Source: Microbacterium kyungheense (GTDB taxonomy: Bacteria > Actinomycetota > Actinomycetes > Actinomycetales > Microbacteriaceae). Taken from it: a stretch of DNA of 64,000 bases. The first letter of the stretch is position 1. Each line of letters starts with the position of its first letter. Shown in pieces: positions 25,312 to 33,688 of this stretch. Location: NCBI RefSeq assembly GCF_006783905.1, contig NZ_VFPE01000004.1:1-64000 (forward strand), read 5' to 3'. The notes below the pieces were generated by a model. It had not been told where the DNA came from. It worked only from the letters and a program-made list of their open reading frames with translations, and made no database searches. A program made the position numbers and the translations under genes.

Positions 25312-27256
25312 TGCGCTCGGCGTAGGCGACCGGACCCTCCAGGAAGATCGCTCGACGCCGACGTGCGGCATCCTTGCTCTCGCCTCTCGTCAGCAGCGCA
25401 CGCACCGTCGCCCCCGCGATCACCCCCGCGCGGAAGATCTGCCAGCCCACCGTGCCGAAGTGCTTGCGCTGATACTTCTCGTTGCTCGCGAAGAACAGCG
25501 CCTCGCGGCGGGTGCTGTCGCCGCCGGTGCCCGCGCCGATGTGGGAGGCGTCGACCGTCGCCACGGCGATCGACCACGAGGCATCCCGCGCGCGCTTCTG
25601 CCAATCGACCTCCTCGGCGTAGAGGAAGAAGCGCTCGTCGAACTCCCCGACCGCGGCGATCGCCTCCGACCGCAGCAGCAGGACCGAGCCGATCGCGAAT
25701 CCGTGTGCCCTATCGAAGCGACCGAGCCCCAGCGCGTCGATCCATGCGCGAGCGGGGCTGGGGAAGGGCCACCACACACGCGATGCCTCGCCGGTCCGGG
25801 GGTCGACCTGGGTGGCGCCGACGGCCGCCGTGCGAGCACCGGAGTGCAGGGCGCGTTGCATGGCTTCGACGTCAGCGCGGCTGACGCGCGCATCGGGATT
25901 GAGCAGCAGCACGTCGTCCGCGGCGAACCCCCGCTGGGCGAGGGAGCGCAACGCGACGTTGACTCCGGCGCCGAACCCGAGGTTGGCGCCGGAATCGATG
26001 TAGTGCGCACCACGCCGCTCAGCCATGGCACGGGTGTCGGCGGACGAGGAGTTGTCGACGATGGTTACGGCGAAGCCGTCGCCGAGAGCTTGGAGCGCGC
26101 CGTCGAGCAGCGCGGCGTCGCCGTAGGCGACGGCGACCACCTGCGGCGGTCGCGCCGCTCCGGCGTCCTGCGCGGGCACCACCTCTCGATACAGTGCGTG
26201 CTGCTGCTGCGCGACGCGCGCCCACGTGAAGTCGGCGGCATGGGCGAGCCCGCGCTCCCGCAGCTCCTGCCACTGCCCACCGCCGAGGACGGAGTCCAAC
26301 CCGGCGCGCAGTGCCTCGGGGTCGCCCGGTTCGACCAGGACGCCCGCGTCGGCCACGACATCAGGGATCGCACCGGACCTGCTCGCGACGACAGGGACCC
26401 CGGATGCCATCGCCTCCACGGCGACCCGGCAGAACTGCTCGAGCCAGCCCGGGGTGGGCAGCGAAGGCACGACGACGGCATCCAGGCGGCGGTAGCGGTC
26501 GGCGAGTTCGGCGCCCTGCGCGAAGCCGAGGAACGCCACGCGGTCGCTGACGCCGAGCTCTGCGGCGAGGGCGGCGAGCTCGTCACGCTGCGGACCGCCG
26601 CCGGTGATCTCGACACGCCATGCGGGGCGCTCGGCAACGGCGCGCAGCAGCACCGGAACGCCCTTGTGCGGCTCCAGGCGCCCGATATAGCCGACGACGG
26701 CGGCATCCCCGGGAGCCGGCCGGTCCGCGGGCGAGAAGGCCGCCGTGTCGACCCCCAGCGGAATCAGCCGTGCCGGGCCGCGGAGCCCCTTGCGCACGAG
26801 GATCTCCCCCGCCTCACGGTTGCAGACGTACGCGGCGGCCGCGCCACGCAGTGCCGCCCGCTCGATCCAGCGGAAGGGGATCGGATACCTCTTGTCGAGG
26901 TTCTGTGCGGAGTACAGCACGTACGGAGCGGTACTCCCCCGCAGCCGGCGCAGCAGGAGCACCTCGGCCGTCGCGAGCGAGAACGGCTCTTCATGCAGGT
27001 CGATGAGCTCGGGGCCTGCGCGCAGCATCCGCCAGATCGGCCGAGGATCGTAGACGAACGCGTTCGGGTGGGTTCCGACAGTGCCCGCACCCACGACGAA
27101 CGCATCCTCGTCCACGTCGAGCGGCACGTCGCGGCCACCTTCGTTCCAGTGCTTCGCCGAGATCAGGCGTACGTCGTCGCCGAGACCGCGCAGGTGCCGC
27201 TCCCGCTCCCGCCAGGCCGACACGACGGCGTGGTGCGCGACACGCAGAACCCTCAC
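25304..27256 (-). CDS. Bifunctional glycosyltransferase: GT4 fused to GT2
   Basis: 650 aa. Residues 1 to about 370 are a GT4 enzyme (LIPLGVDTAAFSP, VGYIGRLEPHKGVPVLL, EQFCRVAVEAMASGVPVVA). Residues from about 375 are a WbbL/rhamnosyltransferase-like GT2 (VTIVDNSSSADT, GANLGFGAGVN, LLLNPDARVS, FDERFFLYAEEVDW, HIGAGTGGDSTRRE). The GT2 half is clearly paralogous to the stand-alone GT2 at 29743-30645, including the C-terminal tail. Such a fusion probably adds two successive sugars. GTG 27256 follows AGGGGG. Single-gene unit. Confidence 0.92.
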   Translation of the reverse strand: MRVLRVAHHAVVSAWRERERHLRGLGDDVRLISAKHWNEGGRDVPLDVDEDAFVVGAGTVGTHPNAFVYDPRPIWRMLRAGPELIDLHEEPFSLATAEVLLLRRLRGSTAPYVLYSAQNLDKRYPIPFRWIERAALRGAAAAYVCNREAGEILVRKGLRGPARLIPLGVDTAAFSPADRPAPGDAAVVGYIGRLEPHKGVPVLLRAVAERPAWRVEITGGGPQRDELAALAAELGVSDRVAFLGFAQGAELADRYRRLDAVVVPSLPTPGWLEQFCRVAVEAMASGVPVVASRSGAIPDVVADAGVLVEPGDPEALRAGLDSVLGGGQWQELRERGLAHAADFTWARVAQQQHALYREVVPAQDAGAARPPQVVAVAYGDAALLDGALQALGDGFAVTIVDNSSSADTRAMAERRGAHYIDSGANLGFGAGVNVALRSLAQRGFAADDVLLLNPDARVSRADVEAMQRALHSGARTAAVGATQVDPRTGEASRVWWPFPSPARAWIDALGLGRFDRAHGFAIGSVLLLRSEAIAAVGEFDERFFLYAEEVDWQKRARDASWSIAVATVDASHIGAGTGGDSTRREALFFASNEKYQRKHFGTVGWQIFRAGVIAGATVRALLTRGESKDAARRRRAIFLEGPVAYAERIR

Positions 27257-27400
27257 CCGTGACCCCCTGTCGACCGCGATCCGACTCTAGCGAGAATCAT
27301 GCGGGGAAGCCGCGTAGGCGATCCCGCAGCCGCAGCTTCCGTGGGAAACGCTGACGAAAGCCTGCGAAATCCGCCCCTCCTCGGAACGCGACTCGAGGCC

Positions 27401-27406
27401 TACACT
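27401..27406 (+). promoter_or_regulatory. -10 box of the acyltransferase gene (leaderless type)
   Basis: TACACT, then exactly 6 nt, then GTG 27413. Confidence 0.55.
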
Positions 27407-27412
27407 GAGCGC

Positions 27413-28555
27413 GTGGCACCTGGGGAGTCCACGATCGACCGCGTTCGCATCGCACCGCTGGACGGATTGCGAGCACTCGCGCTCCTCGCCGTGTTCGCGT
27501 TCCACACGTGGGAGTTCGCGGGCAGTCCCGAGATTCCCGTCGTCTCCGAGGTGGTCTCGCAGAACATCCGTCCGGACTTCTTCGTCGTGCTGACCGGCTT
27601 CCTCCTTTATCTGCCGTTCGCACGGGATGCCGCACGCCACCGCGCCTTCAAGACCGGTGTGTACCTCAGGCGTCGGCTGAGGCGGATCGTCTTCCCGTAC
27701 TGGGCCGCGCTCATCTATGCGGTGACCCTGCCGGAAGTGCTCGTCGCGTACATGCGGGCGATCGGTCACGAGGCGTCGTGGCAGCCGACTCCCGGAATCG
27801 TCGACCTGCTCACCCACTTCACGTTCACCCACCTGTTCTTCGAGGACTACTGGGACGGGGTGAACGGCAGTCTGTGGACGATGTCGCTGGAGATGCAGCT
27901 GTACCTGCTCTTCCCTCTTCTGATCCTCGTCGCCGCGCGGTGGGGAGTGCCCGCACTCCTGGCGACGATGGGGGTGTCAGTGCTGTTCCGCGTCGCGGTC
28001 GCAATCCTCGTGGCAGAGAACACCCAGTTCATGTGGTCTGCGTCCGGCGTGGGGCGCCTGATGGAATTCGTCACCGGCATGCTGACGGCCGTGGTCGTGT
28101 TCACGATGCTCGATCGCGTGCGCGGCTGGGTGCTCGCGGCGTTGCCCGCCGGAGTCGTCGGCGGCTACCTCGTGGCGACACTGCCCGCCCTGCAGCACAC
28201 CGTCCTTCCGCTGCGTGAGCTCGGACTCTCGCTGATGTTCAGCTGCTTCATCGTGCTGGTGCTGGCGGTGCCGCTGCTCAGCCGCGCCGTCTCGCTGCGG
28301 CCCCTGACCTTCGTGGGCTACCGGGCGTACAGCATATTCCTGATCCATCAGCCGACAGCCTGGTACTTCTCGGAGCTCCTCAAGAAAGTGATCGGGGTTC
28401 CCGAAGGACTCGAGCTGCTGGGCATCCTGTGGACGGTCGGCTTCGGCGTGGTCTTCCTAGTCGGCTGGGTGCTGTTCGTGACCGTCGAGAAGCCGTGCAT
28501 CACCTGGTCCCAGCGTGCAGGCGCCGCGCGGCCGCAGTCCGTGTTCCCCGTGTGA
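27413..28555 (+). CDS. Acyltransferase-3 family membrane protein
   Basis: 380 aa with about ten membrane helices. The N-terminal hallmark IAPLDGLRALALLAVFAFH holds the proposed catalytic His. FLLYLPFARDA, an Arg-rich loop (YLRRRLRRIVFPYW) and SLWTMSLEMQLYLLFP also fit. Members O-acetylate sugars in exopolysaccharide or O-antigen. The start is chosen from the TACACT-N6-GTG arrangement. It ends immediately beside the convergent LhgO gene. Confidence 0.92.
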   Translation: MAPGESTIDRVRIAPLDGLRALALLAVFAFHTWEFAGSPEIPVVSEVVSQNIRPDFFVVLTGFLLYLPFARDAARHRAFKTGVYLRRRLRRIVFPYWAALIYAVTLPEVLVAYMRAIGHEASWQPTPGIVDLLTHFTFTHLFFEDYWDGVNGSLWTMSLEMQLYLLFPLLILVAARWGVPALLATMGVSVLFRVAVAILVAENTQFMWSASGVGRLMEFVTGMLTAVVVFTMLDRVRGWVLAALPAGVVGGYLVATLPALQHTVLPLRELGLSLMFSCFIVLVLAVPLLSRAVSLRPLTFVGYRAYSIFLIHQPTAWYFSELLKKVIGVPEGLELLGILWTVGFGVVFLVGWVLFVTVEKPCITWSQRAGAARPQSVFPV

Positions 28556-29746
28556 TCAGTGCAGGTGGTGCGCGACGACGTAGTCGGCGATCGCCATCGA
28601 CGAGGTGGCGGCCGGGGACGGGGCGTTTCTCAGCAGCGTGACGGCGCCGACCTGGTCCACAGCGAAGTCGTCCAAGAGGTCGCCTGCTCGCCCCCACGCC
28701 TGAGCTCGCACTCCGGCGGCGCCCTTGCGCGCCAGATCGGACATCCTCAGCTCGGGCAGGAACCGACGGGCCTTGCGGTAGTACAGCGGCTTGAACAGCG
28801 AACCCGACACTTCGTCGAGTCCCATCCTCCAGTGCTGCTTCGCGAGGGGGCCGGCACCGGGCCAGCGCAGCGACTCCCAGGTGTCCTTCGCCGAGACATG
28901 GCCCCAGCTGTAGCCTTCGCGGGCGAGCGCGGGCACGGCGTTGGGGCCGACGTGGACGGTGTCGTACACGCCGCGGGTGAAGTGGACGCCCAGAAAGGGG
29001 AAACGCGGATCGGGCACCGGGTAGATCATCCCGCGGATGAGGCGCGAGCTCTCGGGCGTCATCTCCCAGTACTCGCCACGGAACGGCAGGATCTTCGGAG
29101 CGGGGTCGGCGCCGACGAACCGGGCTACGACGTCGGACTGCAGGCCGGCGCACACGATCACTCGGTCGAAGACGTCGTCCGACACGGGCGTGACGACGCG
29201 GACGCGCCCCTGCTCCACGAGCAGACCGGTGACCTCGTGACCGAGCAGTATGCGTCCCCCGCCCTCGCGGACATCCTGCGCCATCGCCTCCGTGATCGCC
29301 GGATAGTCGACCGCGGCCGTGTGGGGCGAGTGCACTGCGGCGATGCCGGCGGCGTGCGGCTCGATCTCGCGAAGCCGGGCCGTGTCGTCGAGTCGGGTCA
29401 GGTCGGGCACCCCGTTGGCGATGGAGCGCCGCTCGATCTCTGCCAGGGCGCCGAGCTCGCTCTCGTCGACGGCGACCACGAGCTTGCCGACCTCTCGATA
29501 GGGGAGCCCCTTCTGCTCGCAGAATTCGCGGATCCTCACGCGCCCTGCCGCGCACAGCGTCGCCTTGAGCGAACCCGGCGTGTAATAGAGGCCGGTATGC
29601 ACCACACCGGAGTTGTGACCGGTCTGGTGGTGGGCCAGACGGGATTCCTTCTCGAAGACCGTCACCTCCGCCCCGTCCTCGCCCAACCGCCGCGCGAGGG
29701 CGACGCCGATGATGCCACCACCGACGATTCCGACCCGCTCCGTCAT
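28556..29746 (-). CDS. lhgO: L-2-hydroxyglutarate oxidase-like FAD enzyme
   Basis: 396 aa of the DAO/LhgO family. The N-terminal FAD-binding loop is RVGIVGGGIIGVALARRL. HHQTGHNSGVVHTGLYYTPGSLKA is the LhgO hallmark, and the C-terminal LLRNAPSPAATSSMAIADYV closes the FAD site. The known reaction is oxidation of L-2-hydroxyglutarate to 2-oxoglutarate, passing electrons to the membrane quinone pool. ATG 29746 overlaps the GT2 stop (ATGA), so it is co-translated with a glycosyltransferase. This is an unusual setting and leaves open a role on a glycan-related 2-hydroxy acid. Confidence 0.88.
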   Translation of the reverse strand: MTERVGIVGGGIIGVALARRLGEDGAEVTVFEKESRLAHHQTGHNSGVVHTGLYYTPGSLKATLCAAGRVRIREFCEQKGLPYREVGKLVVAVDESELGALAEIERRSIANGVPDLTRLDDTARLREIEPHAAGIAAVHSPHTAAVDYPAITEAMAQDVREGGGRILLGHEVTGLLVEQGRVRVVTPVSDDVFDRVIVCAGLQSDVVARFVGADPAPKILPFRGEYWEMTPESSRLIRGMIYPVPDPRFPFLGVHFTRGVYDTVHVGPNAVPALAREGYSWGHVSAKDTWESLRWPGAGPLAKQHWRMGLDEVSGSLFKPLYYRKARRFLPELRMSDLARKGAAGVRAQAWGRAGDLLDDFAVDQVGAVTLLRNAPSPAATSSMAIADYVVAHHLH

Positions 29747-30645
29747 GAGGCCGTGTCCTGCGCACCACGCCTGATCGACGCCTCCACCGCGACGGGACCG
29801 CGTCGGAACAGCTCCATGCGTGCCCGGGCGGCGCGACCACGCGCGCCGCGGAAGACGAGGACACGGGGGATGCCGCCGACGACGACCGACCAGCGGGCGA
29901 CCTGCCAGCCCCACCGGCCATGGTGCTTGCGCAGGAATCGCTCGAGGCCCGCATGGAGATACACCTCGCGACGGTCGGTGTCGGAGCTCGTACCCGCGCC
30001 GACGTGCAGCGCCGTCACGTCGTCGACGACGACGTTGCGCCAGCCGGCGAGGTGGGCGCGGTACTCCCAATCGGTCTCTTCGGCGTAGAGGAAGAAGCTC
30101 TCGTCGAACCCGCCGACCTCGTCCAGTGCAGCGGCGTTCATGAGCAGGACCGACCCGACGACGTATCGCGGCCCGCTCGGAACGAGTCGACCCAGCATGA
30201 CGGCATCGGCGAGGAACTGCACGGGCCGTGGATACGGCCAGGCCACCTGCTGCCGGCTGCCGTCGGGGTGCGTCTGGACGGGTCCTACCGTCGCGATGCA
30301 CGGTTCCGCGTGCAGTGCCCGGTGCAGTCTCTCCACCACCTCCGCCGAGACCACGGCGTCGGGGTTCAGCAGGAGGACGTCGGCACCTGGACGCCGCCGC
30401 CGGGCGAGCGCGTAATTGACACCGGCTCCGAATCCCAGATTCGCTTCCGGGTCCCAGTAGGCTGCGCCCGCCTCGGCTGCGATCAGCGCGATCTCAGGCA
30501 TCGACGAGTTGTCGACGACGGTGACCGCGAAACCGCGGACGGGCGCGAGGGCATCGCGCAGCAGCTCGGGCGCCCCGTATGCCACCACCACGACCTCGAC
30601 GTCGTCGAACGGCGTCGAGGGTGGTGTGTGCCCACCGACGGTCAT
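29743..30645 (-). CDS. GT2-family (rhamnosyltransferase-like) glycosyltransferase
   Basis: 300 aa. It has VEVVVVAYGAPELLRDAL, FAVTVVDNSS, ANLGFGAGVNYAL, the donor-site LLLNPDAVVS, and FDESFFLYAEETDWEYRA with ALHVGAGTSSDTDRRE. It is paralogous to the C-terminal half of the GT4-GT2 fusion at 25304-27256. ATG 30645 has GGGAG 5 nt upstream, and a TATGCT box lies at 30698-30703. It heads a two-gene unit with the LhgO-like enzyme. Confidence 0.92.
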   Translation of the reverse strand: MTVGGHTPPSTPFDDVEVVVVAYGAPELLRDALAPVRGFAVTVVDNSSMPEIALIAAEAGAAYWDPEANLGFGAGVNYALARRRRPGADVLLLNPDAVVSAEVVERLHRALHAEPCIATVGPVQTHPDGSRQQVAWPYPRPVQFLADAVMLGRLVPSGPRYVVGSVLLMNAAALDEVGGFDESFFLYAEETDWEYRAHLAGWRNVVVDDVTALHVGAGTSSDTDRREVYLHAGLERFLRKHHGRWGWQVARWSVVVGGIPRVLVFRGARGRAARARMELFRRGPVAVEASIRRGAQDTAS

Positions 30646-30697
30646 CGCACTCCCCGCTGCGCGTCGACGCCTGCCCGGGACGGACGAGGCTGCGCCC

Positions 30698-30703
30698 AGC
30701 ATA
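30698..30703 (-). promoter_or_regulatory. Probable -10 box of the GT2-lhgO unit
   Basis: TATGCT on the minus strand, giving a leader of about 45 nt with a ribosome binding site before ATG 30645. Confidence 0.4.
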
Positions 30704-30788
30704 GGGGAGCGACGTGCGGGTCCTCGATCCCTCATGATGGACTCAGCTGCAGCATCGATCTGCCGGCAGAACGCGGGAGGGGAAGCCG

Positions 30789-31742
30789 ATGGCGACGCGA
30801 CCACGACCCGCCGTGAGCGTCGTGATCCCGGCATACAACGCCGCCGAGTTCCTCGGTGAGCAGCTCGAAGCACTTGCCCGCCAGGATGCCGGTTTCATGT
30901 TCGAAGTTCTCGTCTGCGACAACGGCTCGAGTGACGACACGGCCGCGGTGGCCCGCGCATTCTCGGAGAGGATGCCGCACCTGCGCCAGGTGGACGCCTC
31001 CGCACGTCGTGGGGCATCCGCGGCACGCAACCTCGGGGCGCAGGCGGCATCCGCGTCGTTGCTGCTCTTCTGCGACGCCGACGACGTCGTCGACCCGTCC
31101 TGGGTGCGCACGCTCCACGACGCTCTCGGCCGGGCGTCGTTCGTCGCCGGTGCGGTCGAGCACAAGCTGCTCAACCCCGGACGCGAGTGGGACTTCGGAT
31201 GGGATCGCCCCACGTTCCACGATCCGGCACTGCCCGAGCTGCCCGCCTGCGGGTCGGGCAACATGGGCGTGCATGCCGACGTCTTCGCCGAGGTCGGCGG
31301 GTTCGACGAATCGCTCAACGCGGGCGAGGACATCGACTTCGCCTGGCGGGTGCAGCTCGCCGGGCATCCACTCATCGACGAACCCGCCGCGATCGTTCAC
31401 TATCGCAAGCGCGGGGGCCTGCGCGCAGCTGCCCGGCAGGGGCGCGCCAAGGGTGTCGGCACTCGCGTTCTCGCACACCGGTACGCGCTCGTACGCGCGG
31501 CCTACGCCGAGCAGGTGAGCCTGCCGCAGGACCCGGACCGGTCCACGGCAGGGGACGGCGGTCGATCCGAGGGACGGTGGGACCGTCTGCGTCGCCTGCC
31601 TCGGAAGGCGGGCGAGATCGTTCGCAATCCCGCCGCGATCACGCCGTACGTCGCGGGCATCGCATTCCGTCTGGGGTATCGGACGGCGCCTCTCGACGAC
31701 GTCGACCGCGTTCCGGTCCCCGATCGTCTCCCCCGGGCCTGA
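30789..31742 (+). CDS. GT2-family glycosyltransferase
   Basis: 317 aa, GT-A fold. VSVVIPAYNAAEFLGEQLEA, VLVCDNGSSDDT, DASARRGASAARN and the DXD-type LLLFCDADDVVDPSW are present, followed by FDESLNAGEDIDFAWRVQLAG. It lacks long membrane helices. ATG 30789 follows GGGAGGGGAAG. It forms a tandem paralogous pair with the next gene, with shared blocks across the entire catalytic domain. Confidence 0.92.
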   Translation: MATRPRPAVSVVIPAYNAAEFLGEQLEALARQDAGFMFEVLVCDNGSSDDTAAVARAFSERMPHLRQVDASARRGASAARNLGAQAASASLLLFCDADDVVDPSWVRTLHDALGRASFVAGAVEHKLLNPGREWDFGWDRPTFHDPALPELPACGSGNMGVHADVFAEVGGFDESLNAGEDIDFAWRVQLAGHPLIDEPAAIVHYRKRGGLRAAARQGRAKGVGTRVLAHRYALVRAAYAEQVSLPQDPDRSTAGDGGRSEGRWDRLRRLPRKAGEIVRNPAAITPYVAGIAFRLGYRTAPLDDVDRVPVPDRLPRA

Positions 31743-31772
31743 CAGGACCGCAGCCCGATGCCGCCGCCACGC

Positions 31773-31778
31773 TACGAT
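31773..31778 (+). promoter_or_regulatory. -10 box of the second tandem GT2 gene (leaderless type)
   Basis: TACGAT, then exactly 6 nt, then GTG 31785. Confidence 0.6.
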
Positions 31779-31784
31779 CGCCGG

Positions 31785-32831
31785 GTGGCACCCGACACCT
31801 CACCGGACTCGGCACGCGTCCCCGCCGTGAGCGTCATCATCCCGGCCTACAACGCCGCTCGCACCATCGCCCGCCAGTTGGATGCCCTCACGCGACAGCA
31901 CGTGGATGTCGACTGGGAGGTCATCGTCTGCGACAACGGCTCCACCGATGCGACATCGCGGACCGCGCAGTCGTGGGCCGACCGTCTGCCGCTCCGTGTC
32001 ATCGACGCGTCGGCACGACGTGGTCCGTCGGCGGCGCGCAACGCGGGCGCCGACGCGGCACGTGCCCCGCTGCTCGCATTCTGCGACGCTGACGACGCGG
32101 TCACGGACGACTGGCTCAGTGGCCTGCTGCCGGTGCTGGGCGCCCATCCGTTCGTCGTGACCGCGGCACGTGTCGAGTCGGCGTACTCCACCCCAGATCG
32201 TCGGCTGTACGACGTCGTGACGACGCTGCGTATGCCCTTCCTGCCCGAGCTCCCGTTCGGCAGCAGTTCGCACCTCGCGGTGAGCGCCGAGGCCTTCACG
32301 CGGGTCGGTCGTTTCGACGAGACACTGCGGACCGGCGAAGACGTCGATCTGTCATGGCGTCTGCAGCTCGCCGGCTACGCCGTGACCGAGTGCCGTGAGG
32401 CGATCATCGACCACAGCCGACGAGCTGGGTTCTTCGCGACCGTGCGACAGTTCCGGGGCTATCAGCACGGTCGTCGCGCACTGCAGCACCGGTACGCGCA
32501 CGTCATCGACGCGTTCACGGCGGCTCGCGGCGCCCCGCCCGGCGCGGATGGCGACTGGGAGGCAGGCGTCGTGAGCGCCGACCAGTCGGAACGGAGCGAT
32601 CGCCCCGCATCGCGCCGCGAGCGCATCGCGATGTACCTCCGCGACCGCGATGAGCGCCGGCAGTTCCTTCTCCGCGCGACTCGATCGACCCGCCTCGCGC
32701 TGGCCACCTCACTCGGGCTGTTCCTGGGTCGCGTCACCGGTCGAATCGACACGACGCAACCCCAGGTTCCCGCCTCGCTCGCCCGCGCGTACCTCGAGCG
32801 TGAGCGCCCGTTCGAACGAGGTTCCCGCTAG
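31785..32831 (+). CDS. GT2-family glycosyltransferase (paralogue of the preceding gene)
   Basis: 348 aa. VSVIIPAYNAARTIARQLDA, VIVCDNGSTDAT, DASARRGPSAARN, LLAFCDADDAVTDDW and FDETLRTGEDVDLSWRLQLAG closely follow the preceding gene's blocks. An extended basic C-terminal tail (RRERIAMYLRDRDERRQF) may bind membrane. The GTG start 31785 rests on the TACGAT-N6-GTG spacing. It ends 4 nt into the convergent deacetylase gene. Confidence 0.91.
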   Translation: MAPDTSPDSARVPAVSVIIPAYNAARTIARQLDALTRQHVDVDWEVIVCDNGSTDATSRTAQSWADRLPLRVIDASARRGPSAARNAGADAARAPLLAFCDADDAVTDDWLSGLLPVLGAHPFVVTAARVESAYSTPDRRLYDVVTTLRMPFLPELPFGSSSHLAVSAEAFTRVGRFDETLRTGEDVDLSWRLQLAGYAVTECREAIIDHSRRAGFFATVRQFRGYQHGRRALQHRYAHVIDAFTAARGAPPGADGDWEAGVVSADQSERSDRPASRRERIAMYLRDRDERRQFLLRATRSTRLALATSLGLFLGRVTGRIDTTQPQVPASLARAYLERERPFERGSR

Positions 32832-33652
32832 CGCGCAGGAGAACGCCAGACCCACTCCTCCCAGCTGTCGTACCGCCCGCGCAGGAGCGCATCGAAGATG
32901 CGGCGAGAATCGGCGCTCGTCACGAACGTGCGGGCGATGGTGCCTTCGGCACGCGTCTCCTCCGCCTGCGCGTAGATGACGTCGTAGCCAAGTTCCCGCG
33001 CTGTCTCGTGAGCATGAGACGGCCAGTTCCCCGACTGCCCCCAGGGGATCGCGAAGGCCGACGTCCGTATCCCGGTGCGCTTCTCGATGAGCGCCTCCGC
33101 CCCGGCGATCTCCTGCCGCGCCTGCTCCTTGTCGATGCGGGAGAAGTCCGGATGCGTGGCGGAGTGATTCCCGATCTCGGCACCGAGCTCGGCGAGCCGC
33201 GTCACTTCTCCCCAGCTCAGGGCGTTGCCATCGAGACCGTCCTCGGACCACCCGGAAACGACATATACCGAGAACGGAATGTCATATGACGCAAGGATGG
33301 GTGCCGCCGTCGCCAGGACGCTCTTCAGTCCGTCGTCGAACGTCAGGCTCAGATCGCGCGGTCCCCCGCCCGTCCGAGCGAGTTCGGATGCGGGCACGAA
33401 CCGATACCCCGCCTCGAGAGCGGCCTCGATCTGCTGCCGGAATCGCTGCGGCGCGACGTCGTTGACCCCCCAGGCGGGCTGACCGACGGAGTGATAGCAG
33501 AGGATGCGGCCACCAGGCCGCGCACGGTCGTTCCCGAACGAGGCCAGAGCCTGCCGTTCGGCGACCAGTCGCACGTCCTGCACGCCGTTCCGTACACGAG
33601 CGCCGACGGCGTCCAGACGCGCCCGGATCCCCAGGCCGAACCCGATCTTCAC
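32828..33652 (-). CDS. Polysaccharide deacetylase (NodB homology domain)
   Basis: 274 aa. NodB motifs are in order: ILCYHSVG, the metal/catalytic LSLTFDDGLKS, the metal-binding IGNHSATHPDF, and AIPWGQSGNW. No signal peptide is visible, but the N-terminus is amphipathic. The likely role is N- or O-deacetylation of the locus's glycan or its lipid-linked precursor. GTG 33652 has a TAGAGT box exactly 6 nt upstream. It is divergent from the GT2 at 33689. Confidence 0.9.
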   Translation of the reverse strand: MKIGFGLGIRARLDAVGARVRNGVQDVRLVAERQALASFGNDRARPGGRILCYHSVGQPAWGVNDVAPQRFRQQIEAALEAGYRFVPASELARTGGGPRDLSLTFDDGLKSVLATAAPILASYDIPFSVYVVSGWSEDGLDGNALSWGEVTRLAELGAEIGNHSATHPDFSRIDKEQARQEIAGAEALIEKRTGIRTSAFAIPWGQSGNWPSHAHETARELGYDVIYAQAEETRAEGTIARTFVTSADSRRIFDALLRGRYDSWEEWVWRSPAR

Positions 33653-33658
33653 TGTCGC

Positions 33659-33664
33659 ACTCTA
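33659..33664 (-). promoter_or_regulatory. -10 box of the deacetylase gene (leaderless type)
   Basis: TAGAGT on the minus strand, 6 nt before GTG 33652. It lies only 10 bp from a plus-strand -10 box. Confidence 0.6.
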
Positions 33665-33674
33665 TCCCCCGCCC

Positions 33675-33680
33675 TACGAT
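33675..33680 (+). promoter_or_regulatory. -10 box of the GT2 gene at 33689
   Basis: TACGAT with 8 nt to ATG 33689. This is a near-leaderless arrangement facing the divergent deacetylase promoter. Confidence 0.5.
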
Positions 33681-33688
33681 GGACCCCG

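Noticed and set aside
25460..27262. 600-codon plus-strand frame opposite the GT4-GT2 fusion
   Set aside because: Antisense shadow; the minus-strand protein shows two complete glycosyltransferase domains.
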